DNA of 64,000 bases, taken from assembly GCA_037576195.1 (NCBI GenBank), contig CM075104.1:17004211-17068210 (forward strand), read 5' to 3'. The notes below the pieces were generated by a model. It ran no database searches. It saw nothing but the letters and a program-made list of their open reading frames with translations, and was not told the origin of the DNA. A program made the translations under genes and the position numbers. Each line of letters starts with the position of its first letter. Positions within the stretch are counted from its first letter, which is position 1. Below are positions 35,701 to 45,489 of the stretch, in pieces. The stretch is from Phytoseiulus persimilis (taxonomy: Eukaryota; Arthropoda; Arachnida; Mesostigmata; Phytoseiidae).

Positions 35701-36960
35701 TAGAAGTACAGTTTTCTGACTGTTTCAACCCTCAGCACGGGGAAGTTCAGTTGAAGGGAGCAAGTCCATTGGAGAGGGCACTTCTACCATTTCAACCGAA
35801 CTGAGAAGTACAGAATCTCCCTCCACACTTTCCGGAGGTATGGGAATGGAGGCCAACTGCGCTCAAGAGTCAGCATGTCAAGATCGAGTTTGAATGTCAC
35901 CGGATAAGATTCTCTCGTCGGAGCTTTACGGTTGCGTGGTCCCCGCCACAATGATCAGCAACATCTGCTCCGTTTCTTGACATCTGAATAAGATTTCACT
36001 CACGAGAGAGAAGAAGCGCGATTGCTCATGAACCCACTCCCGAGCCGCGTGCCTGTGGAGCGGGCCCGTCAGACAGAATGCACTGCTACTGGAGACAGCA
36101 CTTCTAGTATCCCAACCCTCCTCAGGGGTGCAGTCGTATTGAGGGAGCACTTATATAAGAGGGAATACGGTACGTGAGCTTCGTCTCAGCAGGAGACACG
36201 TAGGAATGCTCGATGACCAGCCGAAAGCCTCATTTGTCTCGATGCGATGGGGGGCACTGATCGAGATCTCTTTTTGAGCTGCGAGGTACGGTTCGGCTTC
36301 GAGGACAGGCTTCCTCACAACGCTGCATGAGAATGATCTACGGAGACTATCTTCATTTAGATAGCACTCCGCGGATATCGATCGAAGTGCCTGAGCAAAA
36401 TCAATAAGTTGGCAGAAATAATTTGAAAGTACATCCAAACACTCAGGACGATGGAAGATCAAGGTTCTTTGTCAAAGTGTGAGGGTTCAATGAGTGGGAG
36501 TTAACTGCTGGAAAAACGGAGTCGCTTTGCAAGATGAAGTACCCGCACCGGTGATCTGCGACTGGGAGGAACTCCGCGAATCAGAGCGAATCATTCAAGA
36601 AACCCTCAACGCCCCGGTCAGGGCAAATGACATTTCTACACTTCCAACGCTCGCTCTCGCCGTCATGGTCACCGAGTGGAAGCCAGTTCCTTTGCTGACT
36701 TGTGCTGTCCTTGTACGGTGTTCGCTCCGACCGAAGACGGATCCGCCTGTTCGTCAGTTTGTTAGAAATGCTCTCTCATTTCCGCGTTAAGGAGTCTGGC
36801 GACCTCGATGGATCTCGTAGATCGGTGATTCGGATGCTCCCGGAAAAATGGTTGTCACCCACCGACCCTGAGGAGCAGTGTCTTGAACGTTCCTGATAGC
36901 TAAAGTGATCCGCCCATTGACCACACTTCCTATGCCCAACTTGTATATGGGAATGAGGAG
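26800..36960. other. Long stretch without a recognised gene
   Basis: Open frames of 100-190 codons are common on both strands, for example 27877-27431 minus, 31349-30855 minus, 33480-33977 plus, 35173-35514 plus and 36462-36151 minus. None shows a known domain or a complete splice chain. A TATATAAG box at about 36148 (plus) lies next to the last of these. A small three-copy repeat containing GATGAGCTCGTT lies at 35324-35430. Confidence 0.35.
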
Positions 36961-37087
36961 GGCTATTTTTGAGATTGAGGAGACAATCGATTGCCGAAAT
37001 AATTTGTCCAAGGTGAACGATCTCTTGGGGCCAAGTGCTTGATCGATGTATGGCCGGAGCCAGAAACCGTCAACACATCTTCTGGTC

Positions 37088-37404
37088 CAGTGATTCTCAA
37101 CTTGGTGCCAGGTGGCCCTAAAGAGGCCACGGCGGAGTTTCGGTGGCCATGGGAGCGGAAATTCTTTGCGGCCACGTCATAGTACATGGATATTCACCCG
37201 CGAAGACTTCAGATTCTCACTCAAACTCGACTAAAATCCTGTGTCACATATTGCCATCATGGAAGTTGGCGATATTCCGGAATTCCTGATCACGTTCAGT
37301 ATCGTATCGCGAGCCAGATTTGTTCGTCCTTTCACTCTGGATTTGTAGCCACGACTTTCCAGCGCTGGGGGGCCACGGGCGACAAAGAAAATTGAGAACC
37401 ACTG
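37088..37404. mobile_element. hAT-type non-autonomous element (MITE)
   Basis: The left end CAGTGATTCTCAACTTGGTG and the right end (reverse complement CAGTGGTTCTCAATTTTCTT) form terminal inverted repeats of the CAGTGGTTCTCAAC class known from hAT elements. The flanks TTCTGGTC (37080-37087) and TTCCAGTT (37405-37412) agree at five of eight positions, in keeping with a decayed 8-bp hAT target duplication. The 317-bp interior has no transposase and is a deletion-type or MITE derivative. Confidence 0.75.
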
Positions 37405-37412
37405 TTCCAGTT

Positions 37413-39940
37413 CATCTACAAGGGGACCCTGATTTTATTGCAGCACAACATTGATTCCGTGCTCCTCCAGTTCAATTCATGGCATTACAGAGCGCGACAA
37501 CGTCTCGAGTGACAGCAATCATGTCTCTGTTTGTTTTCGCCTGATTCGTCTTCCAAGATGCGGGAGACCAGGAGGTGTTTTGTATTTGGAGTTTGGAATC
37601 AAGAAGATCACGAATGCAAAAGGAAGTTCATGAAGACTCGGATGAACGCTTTCCAGACGCGATCGGAATACAGTGGGCCTGAGAAGTGTTCAGGAGGGAA
37701 ATGCATTCGTTGAAGTCCTACTTGCTCTGCTACGAAATCCCCGAAAATCGAAAAGCTTATCAAAGCTCATCATGTTTCCCATCGCCATCAAATTCCCGAG
37801 GATCAGCGATTTTTTCCCAGCGACAGAGAATCGGCTCGACGACCCTGCGAAGTAGGATTCCGATCTGAGCTCGCTCAGGACTCGAAGCTTTGGGAGCGAT
37901 CTCAACTTTCCGGCTTGGTAGGGCTCCAAACCCGAGCATTTCGGACGAGTTGCCTGCAGACGTCAAAACCAAATGAAGAGTCCACATTGCTCTCAACTAC
38001 ATGTCAGGATCGAATTCAGGAGAACGCTACTATCCCTGAGTCTGAAACCGCCATAGGCTCGTTTCCGGACAGCTATGGTCAATTTCCGGAATTGAATCCT
38101 TCGCTCCTAAGAAGTCGTTTTGGAGAATCGTGCGACGTTCGAGAATCCCGCTGTGTGTTCGCCTTCCTGAATGGAACCTCGATTCATCCCGCGCGGAGCG
38201 GTCAGATTTCGAATAAGTGATCAGAAGAACTCCGTTAATCGGTTATCGATCCAACGTTCCCATGATTAGTCTAACAAGCTGCGCCAATAGCGGTCGACGA
38301 TGACAGCTCGGAACAATTTGGGGCTCACCGCGGAGAGGATTCGGGCGGATCGTTTGCCTTCGCTGCGCTTCATCGTGGCAATGAATGGACATCTCAGGGC
38401 GCAGATCCGTCTTCCGTGACTGAAAACTGCCCCAGCCTCCCTATTGCGATACCCTTGAGACGTCTATTGGAGCAAATTGTGCATTTCCCTCGGTCAGCCC
38501 TCTTCCACTATTCCGGACAGGCACTCCATTATAAGAATGAGTCTTTTCCATCGCTCTGAGAGCGTGCTTCCGTATCAGCAGCAAGCCGCAGAAACTGCTC
38601 TACCATATTCGGCCACGTGTTGTCATTAGGCTCCTTCACATTCGCAGATTGTTTCGGCGAGCTTCACCAACTCGCTCGCCTTCGCATTGAATTATTCTCC
38701 AACATCGCTGAGCAACACGTGAAAGCAGAGGAAAGATGTCAGCCCGGAAGGCTAGCTGCGGCCTGAAGCATTCCAGCTCGGGCCATGGTCAGCATGAAGC
38801 TGAGTGGTATCAGGATAGGCACGCGAGGTCGATCTTCGAGTCCCGACGAAATACAGGCCACGACCGAAACGAAAGCTCGTGGTTTCGCACACCGAACCCG
38901 AGAAGTTTCTCTTCTGACAAAGCTGTCAGATGCAACGTGCGATGAAGCTACATAGTTGCAAAGGCTGATGTTTGCTCGAAGCGATGAAGAAGAGCGGAGG
39001 CCCGCAACTTAACCGCAGGCTCGACCGCACCATTCTGCGCACCACACAAGTCTCTGCCAGCAACCGGGCTTCCCTAATGGACGGATAGGTAGCGCCGGTG
39101 GCATGCTGGCTGCCCCACCAATCAGGTGATCTTACTCTGCCACTCTGAAAGGGAGTGGCAACAACAGCAACTACAGATAAGACCACAGGAACCTCAGGTC
39201 TCAGGTAGCGGATGAGTCCAAGCGAGGGAGAGTGCTCCCGGTCTGGAGTGCTGATTAGATTTCTTTCTATCTGGAATCGCAACATTGCCAATGGAACCGC
39301 GAATCAGAGATGTTCTCCTTCTGTGTGCTTCCCGGTTCTTGCTACAGGGAGAAGGGCGCGCAGCCGTTTCCAAGTCCAGCATTCGCAACACTTCCGCTGA
39401 TGATCTCCACCTGCTCCGAAGGCCGGCGGACACGGTGCCGCAACAGATAATATTTCACGGGTCTCGTTCGAAGGCCGCCCTGTATCAAACCGATATCTCC
39501 TCCCCAGGTGCGAGAAGTGCAAAAGCGCCACAGCCATGGGGGACCACTTTCTGACCACGGGCCTCGAAGTCCTGCCGCCGCTCAAGGTTTTCTCTCCGCC
39601 AGTTAACATCGAACATCATCTCCTTCCTCGATTCTCCGTGGCTTGCCTCCCGGATTAAAATTCCTCAGGGCTTCGGGATCTCCCGAAATGTCGCCCATGA
39701 AGATGTGAAGGCCAGGAAATCCAATTAGGAACCGGTGTGAAGTGTACACTACCACAGAAAGCTCATGATGGGAAGGGCGTAGACACGATTTTTCGACGCC
39801 GACGTAGGAACGGCGAGCTCTAACGCGCAGAATTTTAGAAATTTCGAAAGCCGTATTCGGGAGGATGTGTCGGCTGGCTTGTTGGTATGCGATGTTCGGT
39901 GGAGCGAGACGCGAATCGTTTTTTGCCAGCTTCTGCAGCA
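37413..39940. other. No recognised gene
   Basis: Short ORFs only. The minus reading 39941-39603 (112 codons, containing FLIGFPGLHIFMGDISGDPE) is protein-like but matches nothing I recognise. Confidence 0.35.
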
Positions 39941-39941
39941 C

Positions 39942-39979
39942 TATATATTCCGTCGGTTCCCGACGTGAATGGCTCAGTT
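39942..39979 (+). promoter_or_regulatory. TATA box plus initiator-like motif
   Basis: TATATATT at 39942-39949 is followed by TCAGTT at 39974-39979, close to the spacing of arthropod core promoters. The only following plus-strand frames are short, so the gene it would drive is unknown. Confidence 0.28.
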
Positions 39980-40409
39980 CTGTCGTGGAGCTTGCATTGG
40001 ATCAAAAGCTTAACAAACGGTGACACTTTTGAGCGGAACAAGCGTCATTTCCGCTCAACACGTCTTCCTCCCCGCTCCCGTGCGGTTGCTTCACCTCTCG
40101 GAGATTTCCGCAGGGTTCCAGCAGAGTCTGGCTCGGGAACTTTCATGCGAATGTTCTGGCGGGAATTAAAACAACCGATCCATGCTCCCAGCGAATGACA
40201 TGGACGTGGTTTATCTCAGACAACAACATTGCGGTGCGTGATCTCTATATAGATTCCAAACACCATTATGGTCATTCAAAAAATTGCTCATTTACCTAGA
40301 CATCTCAAGGTAACTCTAAGGCTTGAAATAACAGAAGAATCAGGTGAGCTCGTGTAGTCGACGTGCGGCGGATCGACGATGCCGCTCTCAGGGATTGCCC
40401 GATATCGGA

Positions 40410-40949
40410 TCAGAATGAACAAGGGAGGCAGGTGCAACCCTGAGGCACTTTGAGTTGCAACTCCATAGAACCGAGAGGCCCCATGAGGCGTTCCCCGTTA
40501 GCGTCGTAGCACTGATCCAAGAGAACAACCCTTGGTTCCATCTGAGATTCTCTGCAACAGTTGCACTCCTGCAACAACAACAACATTGAATCATTGCGGG
40601 CTTGGTGATGTCAATATCTGAGCCGACGTCTAGAAAACGAAAGTAGAGACTCTGTGGAACTTCTCAGACATACCTTATGGAAACCGTGGGGGGCAGAGAG
40701 ACTTGGCTGTACATGAGAACTGCAGGTGCCTTCACATTTTGTTACTTCAACGCTTCCTTCACAATTCCTGAGAGGGTTTCCGAAGTCGTCGTTCTCTTCG
40801 CGGCTGATGTGAATTTTCGTCTGTATAGATCGACACGACTGTTCTAGAGCGAACGGCTCATTGAGAAAATTGCCTTCAGCGCCAAGCCATGTTAACGTGG
40901 ACAATCCTATTAACAACGCGGCTCGAAAAGAGGCGTTCGGAGGCGCCAT
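40410..40949 (-). CDS. pburs: Bursicon subunit beta (partner of bursicon)
   Basis: This is the beta subunit of the bursicon neurohormone. The alpha-beta heterodimer acts on the LGR2 receptor to drive cuticle tanning and related post-moult events in insects. Two exons, 40949-40674 and 40568-40410, join in phase 0 (144 aa). A hydrophobic signal peptide (AALLIGLSTLTWLG) is followed by a cystine-knot domain with all eleven expected cysteines. Landmarks are KCEGTCSSHVQP, the junction HGFHK|ECNCCRES, and the end CTCLPCSF. I chose the ATG at 40949 because it directly precedes the signal peptide; an in-frame ATG at 40994 would add 15 residues. The gene is divergent from bursicon alpha. The CACGGTTTCCATAAG|GTATGT donor and TTGTTGCAG acceptor are clear. 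Confidence 0.95.
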
Positions 40950-41001
40950 GATCGGAGGCGACTCGAACCGCACGATTGGCTCCCAGTACCGCATGCATGT
41001 C

Positions 41002-41009
41002 GTTATATC
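41002..41009 (-). promoter_or_regulatory. TATA-like box of bursicon beta
   Basis: AGATATAA on the minus strand lies about 55 nt before the ATG at 40949, so transcription would start near 40975 with a very short leader. Confidence 0.4.
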
Positions 41010-41320
41010 TAGGAGGTGGTAATCGCGAGAGGTGAGGGTGAGTTCCCCGTGGGTTTGACGGTGAGCAGCAGCTGCATTTGGTTTCCCCGGCCGCTGGTTA
41101 TCTCATGCTGTGCTTCCAGCGCCCTCTGTTCTATCGTTTCCAGCTCGACTCGCATTGCCACTTAGCATTAATGGATATTGCATGCTCATTTCTGCGGAGT
41201 CTGACTCCCCCATACCGCGGAACTCATTCCCCATGACACGATTCTCCCGCGGCGAGAATATTGAGAGCGTTAATAATGTTCTCAAGGGATGGTGGCAGAA
41301 TATGACCTTCGCTCCTGGCC

Positions 41321-41520
41321 ATTGTGCTGATAACGGTGGAGAATCAGAGGGGATTCAAGTTTATTCGCTTCGCTGCGACGTTTCTCATGGATGGAGAAGC
41401 CCCTGGATGGATGTGTGACTGAGTCATTGTGCTGATAACGATGGGGATTCGGGAGAAAATTCAACTTAGTTCGTTTCACCGCAGCTATTGTCATTCATGG
41501 AGGAGTCACACCACTTGTTG
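41321..41520. repeat. Diverged 104-bp tandem duplication between the bursicon genes
   Basis: Copy 1 starts at 41321 and copy 2 at 41425. Both begin ATTGTGCTGATAACG and continue in parallel (GGGGATTC / GGGATTCG, TTCGCTTCGCTGCGAC / TTCGTTTCACCGCAGC, then CATGGATGGAG / CATGGAGGAG). The duplication lies in the shared upstream region of both subunit genes. Confidence 0.72.
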
Positions 41521-41915
41521 CTGGGAAGCACAGCGGAGATGCCTCTCCATCGTTCACAGCCCCCGCAAGTTAGCCGTCTGGCCATCAAATGACCGGTTCG
41601 GAACAGACATCTATCATTGATGACCACCGATGTCGAATGATATCGGCAAGCGATGGATTCCCACGCAACGCGTCGAGATGATTTTGAAGCTTGCGGCCAG
41701 CGTTATCTAACATACATCTAGCTGTTTTCTCCATTCCACATGCGCAGCATGGCGGAGGAACACCAACGGCAAGTGGGTGTTCAATAAAAAGAGGAAGGGG
41801 ACGTCTCCATCAATAGCCGCCGGCCTCACGTGAGGAGCACGCTGGAAACACGTTGAGAGACTGCTCCAACCTACGATTGGTACTCCAGACGGCTCGTTAG
41901 CGAGCTTTTCCTCCA

Positions 41916-41921
41916 TATAAG
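41916..41921 (+). promoter_or_regulatory. TATA box of bursicon alpha
   Basis: CCATATAAGAGG gives a TATAAG box about 240 nt before the alpha start codon. Transcription would start near 41947, leaving a leader of about 210 nt that contains at least one upstream ATG (about 42004). Confidence 0.5.
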
Positions 41922-42155
41922 AGGATCAGCTCAACACTGTATTGGATGATTACCTGAGTCGGACGCAGCGTGAAACCGAAGCACGCGTGTAAGCAAGGAG
42001 ACCTAATGGGACGCTTACGCCCCTACGGGGGATTTCGACCGAACTCTTTCCCAGTCGCCTTCGGATAATTGTCGCTACCCATTCCGCATTCGGTCTTGAG
42101 GAGAGTCCAGTGCAACCTGTCGGCGCGTCCTGAGAAGCGCTTTCTCGACGCAACC

Positions 42156-43938
42156 ATGCTGTTTGTGGTTTCCGCCGCGCTCCTCCTGCTGCGTGCTTTT
42201 CCGATAGCAGCCGAGGAAAACTGTCAGTTGAAACCCGTTATTCACGTCATCAAGGAACCAGGCTGTCAACCGAAACCAGTGCCCTCATTCGCCTGCCACG
42301 GAACATGCGCCAGTTACGTTCAGGTATGCTCCGCAAGCACGGTGAGCCGAAGTTCGCGAATCGAGGTCCAAGTCCAGGCTCTCTATGCCGACCGATTGTT
42401 CGACTGGGTCACGATTTCGTATTTTCGGGGACATTCATAGTGAGGCTGACGGTGAATATACTTCTGTACGCTCGTTTCCCACGATGCTCCCTTTCATGGT
42501 TGCCGTGGGAGGGCACAACAACGCCCACAACACGCGAGAAGCTCTCGAGACAATGTAGGCACGTCCTTTGCATTGAGAATCTTGTTTTCTCCGGCGAACC
42601 CCACTTGCCTGTCATCTGGTCTCGACGTTTCGCGAATCACCGCGTAGCGCGAGACCGGTGTTGTTCGGCGCGAGATGAAGGCAGAGGCTTTCAACGAAGA
42701 TTACCGCGTAGGGTATATTCTCAACTCTTCGCTGGTCTCGTTATCCGATATCCTCTCGGAAGATCCAACTCCTCTCGAGTCTAATAAAAACAAACTTTGC
42801 ATCAGACAGCATCATTTCTGTCGGAAGAGGCACACTTTGAGTGCAGCAGAAAACTCGAAATTCTCCGTTGTCTGAGACTCGAAAACACCTCGAATGAACA
42901 ACGGATGTCACCGAGACAACGTTCGACTGAGCCTGTTCTTCAGTACCACTCCCGACGGGTTTTTCCAAGACTCTGTACTGTGTGGAGGAACGTCGTCCAC
43001 GATGAGCGAGGTACCAACCAGAGTTTTCCCTGACGGGATATCCGTGTTCGATAAACGGCGCTCAGAAAGTCATTATTATAAAAAGCGTCGACATGGTATC
43101 TCGGCCCAAGTCCTTCCTGGCACTGCGTGTGGTTCCAAGTTCGTGCGTTTCTTCGCTCCGTTCTCCTGTTTTCTCTCCCAGAGGTCCGTCCATCAAAGTC
43201 TCTCAACGCGGAGGTGTGTAGGCCTGGCGTTCGGGAGATGGGAGAACAGCGTGTTCAAAAACAGGAGGACTCATGGATCTTCCCGAGCCATGGCCGCCGC
43301 GAGAAAAATCCTCCACCCACCGTCCAGAACACAATACAGCGGGGAAACACCAGCTGCTATGTTCCTCCGAGCATCTGACAGACCGACGCAGTCTGCTTCC
43401 GAGCGATTCCAACGCGCTCATGATTTGCCCACAAACGTTTCGCCTTTGAAACTGAAGTCTCGTTCCTCCCCTCCTCCGAAATATTCTGCTCACAGATCAA
43501 TCATTCGAAACACTTTCGCAGGTGTCCGGATCAAAGTATTGGCAAGTGGAGAGATCCTGCATGTGCTGTCAAGAGGTCGGGGAGCGAGAAGCAACCCGTC
43601 GGGTCTATTGCCCGGATCAAAACCCGAAATACAAAAAGGTGAGCTGCTTCTGTCGCGGTGCTCCATATCCGTCGAACTTTTGCGATCTCCCCTCGCATAC
43701 GAGAGCATCGGCGGCTTCAATAGTTCAGTCAACTGCCAATGTCAGCACTTCCACAACACATAAAAGAACGAGGAACTCTGATCGCCGATGAAGATCGATG
43801 AAAGCAGCCTCTCAACGTTGAATGTTTTCGCAGGTGATTACTCGAGCTCCTGTCGAGTGTATGTGCAGACCCTGCTCGACACCGAATGAGGATGAAATCG
43901 TCGCTCAAGAACTCGTCGCCGGGTTGACGGTGAAATGA
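42156..43938 (+). CDS. burs: Bursicon subunit alpha
   Basis: This is the alpha subunit of the secreted bursicon heterodimer, the ligand of LGR2. Three exons, 42156-42323, 43522-43638 and 43834-43938, join in phase 0 (129 aa). The signal peptide MLFVVSAALLLLRAFPIAA is followed by the cystine knot with eleven cysteines: CQLKPVIHVIKEPGCQPKPV, FACHGTCASYVQ|VSGSKYW, SCMCCQEVGEREA, RVYCPDQN and APVECMCRPC. Length and cysteine spacing match insect and crustacean bursicon. The tail after the last cysteine is short and acidic. Donors are CAG|GTATGC and AAG|GTGAGC. Intron 1 (1198 bp) contains a TATAAAAAG box near 43077 of unknown meaning. The gene is head to head with bursicon beta. Confidence 0.96.
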
Positions 43939-44105
43939 GGGGAACGCTGTGAATAATTCGTAGACGAGTAGGTAGAGTGGACGTTCGGACGCATCATAAA
44001 GGATGACGTCACGGTGTAGATAGGCTCTGTTTTGCTTCAACTATCGGGGAAACCATGCTTCCGACTGTTCCGACCAGAGTGATTCATGCGCCTCTCCAAA
44101 CATGA

Positions 44106-44111
44106 AATAAA
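44106..44111 (+). terminator. Possible polyadenylation signal of bursicon alpha
   Basis: AATAAA lies 168 nt past the alpha stop codon on the same strand. Confidence 0.5.
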
Positions 44112-44625
44112 CCGATTAACTCCGTGTCAGTGCCAGTATATCAGCGCTTTTGTGTACTGGATCCACAGCAGTCCCACAGTCGTTCGTGAGCTGGATCGCA
44201 AACAAGATTCAGCTCTCGCACGAGCGACGACATCCCTCTTCCGCCGTTACCTTCTCCCGAAGACGCTCGGTGCATGAAATTCCGCAGTTCTCGGGATCTG
44301 TGTTCCGGGTCTCAACTCCCCGATCAATGTTTGGTCCGAGCTCAGGCCGAGTGTGAAGGCTGTCTTATTTGTACCAGGGGAGAACGAACAAACAACCGAT
44401 TCAACTCTAGATACGCTTCGTCTTTCAAAACACGACTCGCGCGCTACTCAGGCTCCATTAAGAGGCCATCTGAACTGTGGCCGAACCCTGGTAAACGTCG
44501 AACGAGTCTCGAGAGCGGCATAGCGTGCTCTCAAATCTCCAGAATCTTCGAGCCAGCTTTGGATTCCCCTGCTCTTGGAGAAAGAAGTTCCGCAGAGAAT
44601 TTCAGACGCTCGCGCCCGTGGTTAT

Positions 44626-45480
44626 GCCTCAGATGCCAGAAACTCAGATGCCAGAATCTCAGATGTCAGAAACTCAGATGCCAGAAACTCAGATGCCAGA
44701 ATGAAACCCTCTCCCGATCCCGGATAGATCCCCGCTAATTAAGCGGATTTGGGAGCAAAGCGTCTCCGACGTCTGCAACGAGCGCGAGTCATGCGGCAGA
44801 CCCTTTGTACATATGGTACACGCTGCACCGCACCCCCTGTGATTTATTGATGGTTTGCTGATGATGGCAACGATTGAATCATGATGAATGGATGGGACAT
44901 TCGATACATGTCTTCAATCTCGATCAGCGTGGACGTTCGGGGACTCGAGCTCCGGGGAAATAGAAAAGCGATCCTTCGCGCATTCCGAGCGGTCGCAGCC
45001 CCCTTCGCCGAAAGCTCGCTCGGCCTCAACTTGGATTTTGGGCCGCTAGCTCGGCGATTCCTCACTCAATGCACGGAGTTATGGGAGGAACTACCTTCCT
45101 TTCTACTCGTCGCTAGCGAATCATCACTGCCAGTGACGGAGAGAGCGTAGGATTGAGGCGGGTCCGGAGACCCGCAATGAGGACGTCGTTGAGTTTTCCA
45201 CGTCGATCGACAATAATCACATGTCCGGGGTGGTTCTCAAGCTGATCCTGTTGGCCCAAGGAGGGTAACAGAGGTAGCCTGTGCTAGAACCTTTGGAGCT
45301 GTAGCTTTCCCCATCGAGCTCCCCGGTTCTGCCTAACTTCATTCGCGGCCTCCAATAACCCGCTGCATCAGCGGGGACCCATCCGCAGACGGGGGAGTGT
45401 TTTATTCTGGCATCTGAGTTTCTGGCATCTGAGTTTCTGGCATCTGAGAGTCTGGCATCTGAGTTTCTGGCATCTGAGGC
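44626..45480. mobile_element. Foldback-like element with 15-bp repeat arms
   Basis: The left arm (44626-44748) holds five tandem copies of CTCAGATGCCAGAAA followed by a less repetitive stretch ending in CCCCGCTAATTAAGCGG. The right arm (45359-45480) is its inverted copy, with CCGCTGCATCAGCGGGG and then five copies of CTGGCATCTGAGTTT. Homology continues inward past the arrays, so the arms are true inverted repeats. Each arm also ends inside a small palindrome (CCGCT...AGCGG). About 610 bp of unique DNA lies between. The architecture matches Foldback elements and the element at 1.8 kb, but the sequence is different. Confidence 0.78.
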
Positions 45481-45489
45481 TACGCCGCG

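Noticed and set aside
44626-45480. Short regular repeats resembling a CRISPR array
   Set aside because: The units are contiguous with no spacers, and the second block is an inverted copy. The context is eukaryotic.
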